Shown: positions 25,551 to 34,632, numbered from the stretch's first letter. The stretch: 64,000 bases of DNA from a bacterium OL-1 (GCA_000752675.2 LM994625.1:489940-553939), one strand, 5' to 3'. Translations and numbers: made by a program. Notes: generated by a model from the sequence alone, not told the origin.

Positions 25551-26315
25551 TTACATCAGCAGTCGCTGCTCGAGCGCCGTGCAGGCAATTGCCAGGTCCT
25601 CCGGCACCGTGACCTTGATGTTGTCGCGCGGAGAGTCGTAGCAGCAGACCTTGCCACCGTGGCGCTCCACGAGGGAAGCGTCGTCGGTCCCCTGGTAGCC
25701 CTCCCAGGCGGCAGACTTGTACGCCGAGGTGAGCGCACGGGTGCGGAACACCTGGGGCGTCTGGGCGGCCCAGTAGAAGGAACGGTCTGGCGTGGCGACA
25801 ATCACGCCGTCCTCAACCAGCTTGAGCGTATCCACCGAGCGCGTAGCGCAGATGGCCCCCGCAAGCTTGGGATCTTCTCGCACGCAAGCAATGACGCCCT
25901 CGATGACCTCGGTCTCGATGAGGGGGCGCGCTGCGTCGTGAACGGCTACGAAGTCGTAACCGCGCGGCATGGAGGCAAGTCCGTGCGCAACGGACTGCTG
26001 GCGCGTGTCTCCCGAGGGGGCAAGCGTGACGGGCGTGAGCAGAGTCACACGCGAGAGAACCTCGTCGTTCACCGTGTCAACGCGATCCGGTGCGCACACC
26101 ACCACGATGTGACCAATCGAGGGCGCATGGTCAAAGGCGAGAAGCGGCCAGCACATGAGCGGCAGTCCGCAGAGGTCCACGAACTGCTTGCCACGCGGGT
26201 CGCCAAAGCGCTCGCCCGTGCCACCGGCAACGATAATCGCCACGGTATCGGGATTGTTGCCCTCCTTGCCCACGCGTGCTGCGTCGGCGCAGGCACATGT
26301 CTCGGGGGCGCTCAT
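25551..26315 (-). CDS. ispD: 2-C-methyl-D-erythritol 4-phosphate cytidylyltransferase
   Basis: IspD activates MEP with CTP. After an unusual 25-residue Cys/Ala-containing leader, the nucleotide-binding stretch VAIIVAGGTGERFGDPRGKQF appears, with the conserved HDAARPLI and the C-terminal DNIKVTVPEDL. The ATG overlaps the disA stop in an ATGA, so translation is coupled; an in-frame GTG five codons upstream is less likely. The pair disA-ispD matches the Bacillus order with yacL missing. Confidence 0.95.
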   Translation of the reverse strand: MSAPETCACADAARVGKEGNNPDTVAIIVAGGTGERFGDPRGKQFVDLCGLPLMCWPLLAFDHAPSIGHIVVVCAPDRVDTVNDEVLSRVTLLTPVTLAPSGDTRQQSVAHGLASMPRGYDFVAVHDAARPLIETEVIEGVIACVREDPKLAGAICATRSVDTLKLVEDGVIVATPDRSFYWAAQTPQVFRTRALTSAYKSAAWEGYQGTDDASLVERHGGKVCCYDSPRDNIKVTVPEDLAIACTALEQRLLM

Positions 26316-27388
26316 TCGCTCTGCCCCCACATGCGGTGCAGGCTGTTGGCCAGGGCGTCCGGGTTCTTGACGCCAATCTCGCCCAGCTTGGATGAGTCAT
26401 CCTCGGCCGCCTCTAGAATCTCCTGGAGCGAGCCGTACTCATCCACGATCTTGTCGGCCATGCCCTCGCGCACCACAGAAACGCGCGAGAGGGTGCGCAG
26501 GCCAAGCGGCGTCATGATGGTGTCCTCGCCGTAGTCGTCGTAGCCCAGGATGCGCGCTACCACCTTGGGCGAGCGCAGCTGCGGGTTGGCCATCTCGTGG
26601 AACTGCTTACGAATGGCGCGCGCATGCTCCTCGGAAGAGTCCTTCGCGTAGTCGCGGATCATGAGGTTGTAGGCCTCGTCCATGTCGCCCAAGAACTCCT
26701 CGCGCTGCATCTCGGTGATGCGGCCGGAGGTGCCCAGCTGGACAATGCAGCGGTCAAGCTCGTCACCTGCGGACATAAGCACCTCGAACAGGTAGAAGAT
26801 GTTCGTGATGTCACCGAGGGTGACAAAGTTGTCGAGCTCAAGGCTCGTGAGGTGTTGGAGGCTCCGGTCAAGCTGTGAGCGGGTGTTCTGCATGGCGGCA
26901 GTAAGCTGGTTCACCGTAGACATGATCTCTGCCACGGGGCGAAGCTGGAAGCCCCGGCCGTCCACGTAGACATTGACCACGGAACGGCGCTCGGAGACCG
27001 AGATGACCATGGCCTTGGTGAGCAGGCTCATGCGCGCTGCCGTACGGTGGCGCGTGCCCGTCTCGGTGGTGGGCAGAGAGGGATCGGGGTTGAGATGGTA
27101 GTTGGCGCGCAGGATCTTGGTGAGGTCCTTGTCAACGATGACCGCGCCGTCCATCTTGCAGAGCTCGAACAGGCGGTTTGCGGTGAATGAGACGTCCATG
27201 GCAAAGCCGTCATCCCCAGCGGCAAGCACGTTCTGGGTGTCGCCGACGCAGATGAGGGCACCCAGGTGACCGGCAATGATCATGTCGAGGGCCACGCGAA
27301 GTGCGGTTCCCGGTGCCGTCATCTTTATGGCGCTGTCGATGCGCTGCTGGGTTGTGAGAGCCCCTTTGTCTAGCTCGGCAGGATCCAT
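26312..27388 (-). CDS. disA: Diadenylate cyclase DisA
   Basis: DisA makes cyclic di-AMP from two ATP and scans DNA for damage in Bacillus. The 358-residue protein has the DAC domain with the catalytic DGA (residues 80-82) and RHR (113-115) motifs, a long helical linker near residues 150-250, and a C-terminal helix-hairpin-helix DNA-binding module (LGLRTLSRVSVVREGMADKIVDEYGSLQEI region). Its usual partner radA is not adjacent; clpC is the gene upstream, 105 nt away. Cyclic di-AMP commonly controls potassium and cell-wall homeostasis. Confidence 0.95.
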   Translation of the reverse strand: MDPAELDKGALTTQQRIDSAIKMTAPGTALRVALDMIIAGHLGALICVGDTQNVLAAGDDGFAMDVSFTANRLFELCKMDGAVIVDKDLTKILRANYHLNPDPSLPTTETGTRHRTAARMSLLTKAMVISVSERRSVVNVYVDGRGFQLRPVAEIMSTVNQLTAAMQNTRSQLDRSLQHLTSLELDNFVTLGDITNIFYLFEVLMSAGDELDRCIVQLGTSGRITEMQREEFLGDMDEAYNLMIRDYAKDSSEEHARAIRKQFHEMANPQLRSPKVVARILGYDDYGEDTIMTPLGLRTLSRVSVVREGMADKIVDEYGSLQEILEAAEDDSSKLGEIGVKNPDALANSLHRMWGQSE

Positions 27389-27493
27389 GGCGCCTCCTTG
27401 GACAAGCCGGCCCGCGCGAGGCGGGCCGGTTAATTCTCAAACCTAAAAGCAGTATATGACGAGCGAGGGCGCTTGAATGGCTGCGCCTTGATC

Positions 27494-30091
27494 CTACGCG
27501 CCAGACGCGGCAAGCCCGCCCTCCTGCGGCGACGGCTGCGCGCCGGTATCGGTCGACCAGCGGTCACGTGCCGAAGGCAGGTCCATGTGCTCGTGCTTGC
27601 GCGGAGCGGGAATCTCGCCCGTCCCCTTGGAGAAGACGAGCTCGTCTCCCTTGGCATCGACCTCGATGATGTCGCCGCGCTGCCACTTGCCCTCCAGGAG
27701 CTCCTCCGAGAGCGGGTCCTCGATGAGGGTCTGGATGGCGCGGCGCAGTGGACGCGCGCCGTAGATAGGGTCGGTACCGCGCTTAGCCACGAGGTCACGA
27801 GCGGCGTCGGTGAGGTCGATCGACATGCCATTGGCAATGAGACGATCGCGCAGGTCGGAGACCATGAGCTCCACGATGCCACGAAGCTGCTCGCCCGTGA
27901 GCGACTTGAAGACCACGATCTCGTCCACGCGGTTGAGGAACTCGGGGCGGAAGAGCTTCTTGAGCTCGGAGGTCACGCGGCTCGTAATCTCCTTGTCCGA
28001 GAGGCCAGAGGCCCCGGATGCCGAGAAGCCCATCGTGGTGGTCTGCGCGATGTCACGCGCGCCGATGTTGGAGGTCATGATGATGACCGTGTTGGAGAAG
28101 TCGACGTGACGACCCTGTCCGTCCGTGAGCCTGCCCTCGTCAAGAATCTGGAGCAGCACGTTGAAGACGTCCGGGTGGGCCTTCTCGATCTCGTCGAAGA
28201 GGACCACCGAGTACGGGCGCCTGCGCACGGCCTTGGTGAGCTCGCCGCCCTCGTCGTAGCCCACGTATCCCGGAGGAGCGCCAACGAGCTTGGATACGGT
28301 GTGCTTCTCCATGAACTCGGACATGTCGAAGGTGATGAGAGCCTCTTCAGAGCCAAAGAGGAACTCGGCAAGCGCCTTGGCAAGCTCGGTCTTGCCCACG
28401 CCCGAGGGGCCGAGGAAGATGAACGAGCCACCGGGGCGACGCGGGTCCTTGAGCGGCGAGCGGCTGCGCCTGATGGCGCGGGCGACCTTGGTCACGGCCT
28501 CGTCCTGGCCAATGACACGCTGGTGGAGAACATCTTCGCAACGCAGCAGCTTGGACGCCTCGGCCTCGGTGAGGTTGGAGACGGGCACCCCGGTGATGCT
28601 CGAGACCACGTCGGCGATGTCGTTCTCGTCCACGGTTACCACGTTCTGGGCGAGCTTCTCGCGCCAGGCGCTCTCGAGCTCGTCGCGCTTGCTCACGAGC
28701 TCCTTCTCCTGGTCACGCAGGCGAGCGGCGTCCTCGAACTCCTGGGCCGCAGCGGCCTTGGACTTCTCGTCGCGAACGCGAGCAAGCTCGGCGTCTACCT
28801 GGGCAATCTCGGGGGGCAGCGTGGTCTTGTGGACACGCGTGCGCGCACCCGCCTCGTCAATCACATCGATGGCCTTATCGGGCAGGAAGCGGTCCTGGAT
28901 GTAGCGGTCCGCCAGGGTGACGGCGGCCTTCAGGGCCTCCTCGGTGTAGTGAACGTGGTGGTGCTCCTCATAGCGGCTCTGCAGGCCGTGCAGGATCTCG
29001 AGGGTGTCCTCGGAGCTCGGCTCGCCGATGTTGACCGGCTGGAACCTGCGCTCGAAGGCGGAGTCCTTCTCGATGTGCTTGCGGTACTCCTCGGCCGTGG
29101 TGGCACCAATGACCTGAATCTCGCCGCGCGAGAGGGGCGGCTTCAGGATGGAGGCGGCGTCGATGGAGCCCTCGGCCGAGCCCGCGCCAATGATGGTGTG
29201 GATCTCATCGATGAAGAGGATGTCGTTGGGGTTGTCCTCGAGCTCGGCGACGACCTTCTTCATGCGCTCCTCGAACTCGCCACGGTACTTGGAGCCCGCC
29301 ACGAGCGAAGCCACATCGAGCGTCCAGATCTGCTTGCCACGAAGGATGTCGGGCACGTTGCCGGCCGAGATGAGCTGTGCCAGCCCCTCTACGATGGCCG
29401 TCTTGCCAACGCCTGGGTCGCCCAGGATGAGCGGGTTGTTCTTCTGCCTGCGCGCAAGCACCTGCATGACGCGCTCGATCTCGCGGTCGCGGTCGAGCAC
29501 CGGGTCGAGCTTGCCGGACTCGGCGAGCTTGGTGAGGTTGCGACCGTACTTCTCGAGCATGGAGCCATCGTCGGCAGACGGCTGGCCGCCCATGCCCATG
29601 AAGGCGCCGGGGTCCATGCGCACCTCGGCGGCGGACTGGCTCTCCTCCTCGGTGTTCTTTGAGACAAGCTCGTTCACCGCATTGCGAACCGCGTCCCCCG
29701 ACACGCCCATGGCGCGCAGGGCATCCATGGCGCGGCCGTTGCCCTCGGACACGATGCCCAGAAGCAGGTGCTCGGTGGCAATATAGGTCTGGCCGTGCGT
29801 CATGGTCTCGCGATAGGCAGCCTCAAGCACGCGCTTGGTGCGCGGCGTGAAGGGAATGTGACCACCGGGAACGGGCTCGGTCTCGTCCTGGGAAAGCTGC
29901 TTTACCGTAGCGAGGGTCTCGTCGTACGTGACGTCAAGCTTGGTGAGCGCCTGGGCGGCAATGCCATCCCCCTCCTTGATGAGGGCCAGGAGCAGGTGCT
30001 CCGTGCCCACATACATCTGGCCGAGGCTTCTTGCCTCGTCCTGTGCCAGGCTCATGACCTTCCTGGCCCTGTCAGTGAATTTCTCGAACAT
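27494..30091 (-). CDS. clpC: ATP-dependent Clp protease ATPase ClpC
   Basis: ClpC is a hexameric AAA+ unfoldase that feeds ClpP. The 865-residue protein starts MFEKFTDRARKVMSLAQ with two Clp-N repeats. The first AAA+ module has Walker A GDPGVGKTA and Walker B ILFIDEIH. A UVR-like middle domain follows (EFEDAARLRDQEKEL), then a second AAA+ module with GPSGVGKTE and VVLFDEIEKAHPDV. The start was chosen at the family N-terminus with GAGGAG upstream, discarding 71 in-frame upstream codons. ctsR and mcsAB, its partners in Bacillus, are absent here, and no CtsR or HspR operator was recognised. Confidence 0.97.
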   Translation of the reverse strand: MFEKFTDRARKVMSLAQDEARSLGQMYVGTEHLLLALIKEGDGIAAQALTKLDVTYDETLATVKQLSQDETEPVPGGHIPFTPRTKRVLEAAYRETMTHGQTYIATEHLLLGIVSEGNGRAMDALRAMGVSGDAVRNAVNELVSKNTEEESQSAAEVRMDPGAFMGMGGQPSADDGSMLEKYGRNLTKLAESGKLDPVLDRDREIERVMQVLARRQKNNPLILGDPGVGKTAIVEGLAQLISAGNVPDILRGKQIWTLDVASLVAGSKYRGEFEERMKKVVAELEDNPNDILFIDEIHTIIGAGSAEGSIDAASILKPPLSRGEIQVIGATTAEEYRKHIEKDSAFERRFQPVNIGEPSSEDTLEILHGLQSRYEEHHHVHYTEEALKAAVTLADRYIQDRFLPDKAIDVIDEAGARTRVHKTTLPPEIAQVDAELARVRDEKSKAAAAQEFEDAARLRDQEKELVSKRDELESAWREKLAQNVVTVDENDIADVVSSITGVPVSNLTEAEASKLLRCEDVLHQRVIGQDEAVTKVARAIRRSRSPLKDPRRPGGSFIFLGPSGVGKTELAKALAEFLFGSEEALITFDMSEFMEKHTVSKLVGAPPGYVGYDEGGELTKAVRRRPYSVVLFDEIEKAHPDVFNVLLQILDEGRLTDGQGRHVDFSNTVIIMTSNIGARDIAQTTTMGFSASGASGLSDKEITSRVTSELKKLFRPEFLNRVDEIVVFKSLTGEQLRGIVELMVSDLRDRLIANGMSIDLTDAARDLVAKRGTDPIYGARPLRRAIQTLIEDPLSEELLEGKWQRGDIIEVDAKGDELVFSKGTGEIPAPRKHEHMDLPSARDRWSTDTGAQPSPQEGGLAASGA

Positions 30092-30132
30092 GCGCTGACG
30101 TCTCCTCAATGCCATGCGGGTCGACAAGAAAC

Positions 30133-30154
30133 GCGCGGGCCCGAAGGTCCGCGC
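30133..30154 (-). terminator. GC-rich hairpin between lysS and clpC
   Basis: GCGCGGACC and GGCCCGCGC pair around TTCG (one wobble), followed on the minus strand by GTTTCTTG. It could terminate the lysS transcript, but the clpC start is only about 40 nt further on, so clpC may depend on read-through past it. Confidence 0.5.
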
Positions 30155-30239
30155 GCAGGGTTGCGTGCCCCGCGCTGTCTGCTTGGGTCTCTGTTTACCC
30201 ACGCGCGGGAGCGGGCAAACATGCGGACAAAACGTACGC

Positions 30240-32480
30240 TTATTGCTCGGGGTGGTTCTTGAGCCACTCCTCGCGGTCCGGCGCGATGGAGCGCATGGCC
30301 TCAATCATGCTTGCGAGCAGATCGTCGAGCTCCATATCGTTGAGCTCGGCACCGTGGCGGATAACGTCGCGGCTGCAACCGGCAGCAAAGTGCTTGTCCT
30401 TGAACTTCTTCTTGAGCGACTTGACCTCGAGGTCCATGACCGACTTGCTGGGACGCATGAGAATGGCCGCCTGGATGAGGCCGCTCAGCTCGTCAGCGGC
30501 ATAGAGCACGCGCTCCATTTTGGCCTCGGGCTGGGGCAGCTCCGGGTTGTTGTCGGAGTTGTGCGTCTGGATGGCGTGCACCAGCTCGGGAGTGCCGCCC
30601 TCGGCCTCGATGAGTTCGCCCGCCTTAACCGTGTGCTGCACGGGATCTTGGAACTCCTCCCAGTCAAGATCGTGGAGAAGCCCAACCTGGCCCCAGAAGT
30701 CGACGTTTGCCGGGTCGTACTTCTCGGCGTAGTAGCGCACGAGGCCTTCGAGGGTCTCGGCGTGCTGGATGTGGAAGGGGTCCTTGTTATAGCGCTCGAG
30801 CAGGGCGAATGCCTGGTCGCGCGTGAGACCGGTGGAGAGGGCAGGCGCAGAGGCGTCGCGCGCGGCCTCGTTGGCGGCGCCGTTCTCGGCGTCGTCCGCG
30901 ATCACGTCCACCGACGCGGCGGCGTTGTCGGTCTTCTCGGGAAGCTGCGAGGCGATGTCCGCACGGGTAACGACCTCGGGCTTCATCTGCGGGAAGAGCA
31001 GCACGTCACGGATGGCAGGCTGGTCGCAGAAGAGCATGATCATGCGGTCGATGCCGTAGCCGATGCCACCTGCGGGAGGCATGCCGTACTCGAGCGCGCG
31101 CACGTAGTCGTAGTCGTAGCCCATGGCCTCGTCGTCGCCCATGCCCTTGGCTGCGACCTGCTCGGCAAAGCGGCCGGCCTGGTCAACGGGGTCGTTGAGC
31201 TCGGAGAAGGCGTTGGCGTACTCGTGGCCGCAGATCACGAGCTCAAAGCGGTCCGTGAGACGCGGGTCGTCAGCCTTGCGCTTGGCAAGAGGGCTGACCT
31301 CCTCGGGGTAGTCGCACACGAACGTGGGGTCGACCAGCGTGGACTCGCCCAGCTCGTCGTAGAGCTCGAAGAGGAGCTTGCCGGCGCCCCACCCGTCCTC
31401 GGTCTCGATGCCGTTGGCGCGGCAGAGCTCGCGCAGGTGCTCGATGGGCGTGTCCATGTCCACGTGCTCGCCCACCACCTGCGACGCGACCTCGGAGAGG
31501 GGCACCGAGCGCCACGTGCCGCTCATGTCCACCTGCTGGCCCTGGTACGTGATGACCTCGTGACCCTCCTCGCAGCCGCAGACCTCGCGCGCGATGGCCT
31601 TGAACAGGCCCTCGGTGAGGCGCTTCATCCCGTCGAGATCTGAGTAGGCGCAGTAGGCCTCCATCGAGGTGAACTCAGGGTTGTGCGTGAGGTCCATGCC
31701 CTCGTTGCGGAACTGGCGGCCAATCTCAAAGACGCGCTCCATGCCGCCCACAATGAGGCGCTTGAGCGGCAGCTCGGTGGCAATGCGCAGGTAGAAGTCG
31801 CGGTCGAGCGCGTTGAAGTGCGTGACGAAGGGCTTTGCGTTGGCGCCGCCGAGGATGGCGTGCATCATGGGGGTCTCGACCTCCATGTAGCCGTCGGCCT
31901 CCATGTAACGGCGGATCAGGCTGATGATGGCGCTGCGCTTGCGGAACACGTCGCGGACCTCGGGGTTCATGATGAGGTCGACGTAGCGCTGGCGATAGCG
32001 GACCTCGCGGTCGGTGAGGCCGTGGAACTTCTCGGGCAGCGGTCGCAGCGACTTGGAGAGAAGCGCGAGCTTGGTGGGGGCGATGGAGAGCTGCCCGCGA
32101 CGGGTGCGCAGCACGCGCCCAGTAGCATCGATGATGTCCCCGAGGTCAAGCTGGCGGAGAAGCCCCCAGCCCTCCTCGCCCAGGTCGTTCACGCGGCAGA
32201 AGAGCTGAATCTGGCCAGTGACGTCCTCGAGGACGATGAAGGCAACCTTGCCCTGGCGACGGAGCGCGCGGATGCGGCCGGCGACGGAGACCACGTCCTG
32301 GGTGTCCTCACCGTCGGGAAGGCTTGCGTAGTCCTTCTCGAGCTGCGCCGCGTGGGCCGTGACCTCACTCGCAATGGGATAGGGGTTCACGCCCGCATCG
32401 ATGAGCGCTTGGCGGCGGGCACGGCGCTGGGCCCTCTCGTCATTCGTGTTGTTCTCGCCCGTCTTGGTCTGATCGGCCAT
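30240..32480 (-). CDS. lysS: Lysyl-tRNA synthetase fused to a C-terminal HD hydrolase domain
   Basis: Residues 1 to about 505 are a complete class II lysyl-tRNA synthetase: OB-fold anticodon domain (VAGRIRALRRQGKVAFIVLEDVTG region), motif 2 around FRNEGMDLTHNPEF and motif 3 GGIGYGIDRMIM. An Ala/Asp-rich linker of about 45 residues follows. Residues about 550-746 match the COG2316 HD-superfamily hydrolases, with His573, His603-Asp604 (LLHDLD), His616, His640 (QTHN) and Asp663 (YAADEL), and the family tail RPSKSVMDLEVKSLKKKFKDK (split here as RPSKS and KSLKKKFKDKHFA). The start was placed at MADQTKTG with GGAGCAG upstream. Normal LysRS is about 500 residues, so the second domain is a true addition, with no stop or frameshift between them. 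It lies between greA and clpC. Confidence 0.93.
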   Translation of the reverse strand: MADQTKTGENNTNDERAQRRARRQALIDAGVNPYPIASEVTAHAAQLEKDYASLPDGEDTQDVVSVAGRIRALRRQGKVAFIVLEDVTGQIQLFCRVNDLGEEGWGLLRQLDLGDIIDATGRVLRTRRGQLSIAPTKLALLSKSLRPLPEKFHGLTDREVRYRQRYVDLIMNPEVRDVFRKRSAIISLIRRYMEADGYMEVETPMMHAILGGANAKPFVTHFNALDRDFYLRIATELPLKRLIVGGMERVFEIGRQFRNEGMDLTHNPEFTSMEAYCAYSDLDGMKRLTEGLFKAIAREVCGCEEGHEVITYQGQQVDMSGTWRSVPLSEVASQVVGEHVDMDTPIEHLRELCRANGIETEDGWGAGKLLFELYDELGESTLVDPTFVCDYPEEVSPLAKRKADDPRLTDRFELVICGHEYANAFSELNDPVDQAGRFAEQVAAKGMGDDEAMGYDYDYVRALEYGMPPAGGIGYGIDRMIMLFCDQPAIRDVLLFPQMKPEVVTRADIASQLPEKTDNAAASVDVIADDAENGAANEAARDASAPALSTGLTRDQAFALLERYNKDPFHIQHAETLEGLVRYYAEKYDPANVDFWGQVGLLHDLDWEEFQDPVQHTVKAGELIEAEGGTPELVHAIQTHNSDNNPELPQPEAKMERVLYAADELSGLIQAAILMRPSKSVMDLEVKSLKKKFKDKHFAAGCSRDVIRHGAELNDMELDDLLASMIEAMRSIAPDREEWLKNHPEQ

Positions 32481-32643
32481 TGCTGCTCCTCGTACTCGCG
32501 CGCGCCCATAGGCGCGCATGTTCTCTCCCATGCCTGGCCGGCCAGATGGGGCGGCCGCGGCGCAAACCATTGTACTGTAGCGTTTTGGCCGTTGCGTCGG
32601 TACGTTTATGGCACCACAGCGGTTCCGCTTCTCCGCAAGGGCC

Positions 32644-32670
32644 GAGACCAAGGGACTGTCCCTTTGTCTC
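32644..32670. repeat. Palindromic repeat, copy B
   Basis: GAGACCAAGGGAC and GTCCCTTTGTCTC around a single T. It begins nine bases beyond the greA terminator, after the sequence TTTTTTAT on the minus strand, the same placement as copy A behind the rplA terminator. Confidence 0.85.
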
Positions 32671-32678
32671 ATAAAAAA

Positions 32679-32696
32679 GCCCCTCCGGAGAGGGGC
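32679..32696 (-). terminator. greA intrinsic terminator
   Basis: GCCCCTC and GAGGGGC enclose a 4-nt loop and are followed on the minus strand by TTTTTTAT. It is 25 nt past the greA stop. Confidence 0.9.
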
Positions 32697-32721
32697 CAAA
32701 GTTACGTGATACGAGGCCAGG

Positions 32722-33201
32722 CTAGCGCGTGATGCTCACGATCGTGTAGCTCTTGGTCTTGCCCGCGGGCGTGGTGAACTCCACCTGATCGCCCTTGCCG
32801 CAGCCGATAAGGGCCTGGCCGGCGGGAGACTCGTTCGAGATCTTGTGCTCGAGCGAGTTGGTCTCGGTGGTACCCACGATGGTGAACTTGGTCTTCTTAC
32901 CGCGCTCGTCCTCGAGCTCGACGGTGGTGCCAATGGAGACCCTGATGCCGCCGTGCTGGGCGTCCTCGACGACCCGAGCCACCGAGAGCGTCTGACGAAT
33001 CTCGGCAATCTTGGACTCGTTCTGGGACTGCTCCTCCTTGGCGGCATCGTACTCGGAGTTCTCCGAGAGGTCGCCAAAGGAGCGGGCCTCCTTCAGGCGC
33101 TCGACGATCTCGTCGCGAAGCTCGCCCTCGCGGTACGCCAGCTCGTCGACGAGCTTCTGACGGCCCTCGGCGGTAAGAGTGATTTCCTTGCTGTTATCCA
33201 T
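32722..33201 (-). CDS. greA: Transcription elongation factor GreA
   Basis: GreA enters the RNA polymerase secondary channel and stimulates cleavage of backtracked transcripts. The 159-residue product has the N-terminal coiled coil with the acidic tip GDLSENSEYDAAKEEQ, carrying the Asp/Glu pair that aids catalysis, and a C-terminal FKBP-like globular domain ending with a stretch rich in Thr. GAGGAAAG lies ahead of the ATG. It follows the TatA-like gene by 51 nt and is followed by a strong terminator. Confidence 0.96.
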   Translation of the reverse strand: MDNSKEITLTAEGRQKLVDELAYREGELRDEIVERLKEARSFGDLSENSEYDAAKEEQSQNESKIAEIRQTLSVARVVEDAQHGGIRVSIGTTVELEDERGKKTKFTIVGTTETNSLEHKISNESPAGQALIGCGKGDQVEFTTPAGKTKSYTIVSITR

Positions 33202-33252
33202 GACTCTGCTTTCCTCGTAGTGCGTGGGAGGTACGTGCCCTGGGCGCCTGAG

Positions 33253-33594
33253 TTACTCGCCCAGCTTGGCGCCACACTTCTTGCAGAAGGCGGCGTCGGC
33301 GGCGTTCTCGGCACCGCACTTGGGGCAGAACTGGACGTCCTCCTTGGCCTTCTCGGCGGGGGCATCCTCGACGTCGGCATCATCCTCGTCGGCCACGACA
33401 TCCTCGGCCTCGTCCGCCTTGGGCTCCTCGACCTTCTTGGAGTCCTTCTCGTCGCCCTCCTCCATGCCCTCGCGCACGTTCTTGACGGTCTTACCAAGAG
33501 CGGAGCCAAGCTTGGGAAGGTTCTTGGGCCCAAAGATGATCAGCACAACGACAACGATGATGAGCAGCTCTGGAATGCCAAGTCCAAGAATCAT
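33253..33594 (-). CDS. TatA-like translocase protein with C-terminal zinc ribbon
   Basis: The first 45 residues are a textbook TatA/TatE: a membrane helix at residues 9-21, the FGP turn (FGPKNLPKLGSALGK) and an amphipathic helix. A 40-residue acidic segment of Glu, Asp and Ala follows. Residues 90-107 form a zinc ribbon with CPKC and CKKC (Cys90, 93, 104, 107). TatA proteins normally end in an acidic unstructured tail, so the ribbon is unusual. AGGAGGACC precedes the ATG. No tatC is in the window, but a Tat-type lipoprotein signal is present on the BMP protein encoded at 51070-52167. Function as a Tat pore subunit is likely but not shown. Confidence 0.8.
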   Translation of the reverse strand: MILGLGIPELLIIVVVVLIIFGPKNLPKLGSALGKTVKNVREGMEEGDEKDSKKVEEPKADEAEDVVADEDDADVEDAPAEKAKEDVQFCPKCGAENAADAAFCKKCGAKLGE

Positions 33595-33761
33595 GGTGAG
33601 GTCCTCCTAGATGTGGATGAATGGGGCGAGTACACGTCGCGTACTGCCGCATCCGCTAGTATAGCCGAGGATGTTTCCTACTCACAATAGAAACTGGGAG
33701 TTTGGGTATAGGCACCCGTGCTGTCCGCCCCCGCCGCAATCACACCTCGTTAGGAGCGCAC

Positions 33762-34577
33762 ATGCCAACCTGGCTCATCGTCATAATCGTTATCTCATGG
33801 ATTCTCTTTGCGATTGTCCTTGCGCTTCCGTGGCTGCTCAAGCGCCGCGGCGTCGAAATGCGTCGCACCAAGTTTGGTCCCGCGCTCATCTTTGAGGCAG
33901 CAGACGACGATGGTACGCCCGTGCGCCTGCTCAACGTGAATGGCACCTTCCAGAGCGTCTGCTATCTACCCGATGACCTGCACTTTGAGCTGGCGTGTGT
34001 CTACCATCGCACCATGGCCGAGGTCTGCTACGACCTGCCGGACGCCACCCGCGCGCTGATCATTGGCGGTGGCGGCTACTCCCTGCCCAAGTGGCTTGTT
34101 GCCCACCGTCCCAAGCTCCACGTTGATGCCGTCGAGATTGACCCGCGCGTCACGGTGATTGCCCGCGAGCGCTTCTTCCTCGATGACCTTGTCGAGAAGT
34201 ACGGAAAGGACCGCATCTCGCTGGTTAACAGCGACGGCTGGGATTACCTGCGTCGTGCCGAGAAGCCCTATGACGTCATAGTGAACGACGCGTTCTCGGG
34301 CAACCACCCGCTTGGACAGCTTGGGACCGACGAGGGCGCGCGGCTCATCCGCGAGAAGCTCGCGCCTGGCGGGGTTTACCTTGCCAACTTGCGCTGCTCT
34401 ATGCAGGGGCGTCACGCGCGCATCCTCGAAGAGGTAGAGCGGGCCTTCTCGGCGCAGTTTGCGCACGTGGCCTACGTGCCCGAGTGGCCGGACAAGCCCG
34501 AGGAGCGCGGCAACAACGTGCTCATTGCCACAGATGCCACGCTGACGCTTCCCGATGGCGCCGTAGTCGTGAAGTAG
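33762..34577 (+). CDS. Membrane-anchored spermidine-synthase-like methyltransferase-fold protein
   Basis: The 271-residue protein begins with a hydrophobic segment (residues 4-25, WLIVIIVISWILFAIVLALP) and continues as a Rossmann-type domain. LIIGGGGYSLPKWLV and VDAVEIDPRV match the nucleotide/substrate motifs of the spermidine-synthase family, and VNSDGWDYLRRAEKPYDVIVNDAFSG supplies the aspartate-rich active-site region. Whether it makes polyamines is not clear; many such membrane-anchored homologues lack a known substrate. TTAGGAGCGC precedes the ATG. It is divergent from tatA/greA. Confidence 0.7.
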   Translation: MPTWLIVIIVISWILFAIVLALPWLLKRRGVEMRRTKFGPALIFEAADDDGTPVRLLNVNGTFQSVCYLPDDLHFELACVYHRTMAEVCYDLPDATRALIIGGGGYSLPKWLVAHRPKLHVDAVEIDPRVTVIARERFFLDDLVEKYGKDRISLVNSDGWDYLRRAEKPYDVIVNDAFSGNHPLGQLGTDEGARLIREKLAPGGVYLANLRCSMQGRHARILEEVERAFSAQFAHVAYVPEWPDKPEERGNNVLIATDATLTLPDGAVVVK

Positions 34578-34632
34578 GCGCCGCTCCCAGGAGTGCCGTC
34601 TGTTCGGTCCTTGCCCTCTCGTCACAAGCATC

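Noticed and set aside
30092-30239. CtsR or HspR operator upstream of clpC
   Set aside because: Looked for heptad and inverted CTTGAGT-type sites; none found.
30092-30304. 71-codon N-terminal extension of clpC
   Set aside because: The ClpC family starts at MFEKFTDRA, which has a binding site in front; the extension runs through a hairpin and is arginine- and proline-rich filler.
27473-31643. Long plus-strand frames opposite clpC and lysS
   Set aside because: Composition is rich in Val, Leu, Gly and Asp, as expected for antisense of GC-rich genes, and no ribosome binding site or domain fits.
32481-32699. N-terminal extension of lysS
   Set aside because: It overlaps the palindromic repeat and has no family match; the ATG at 32480 has a good binding site.
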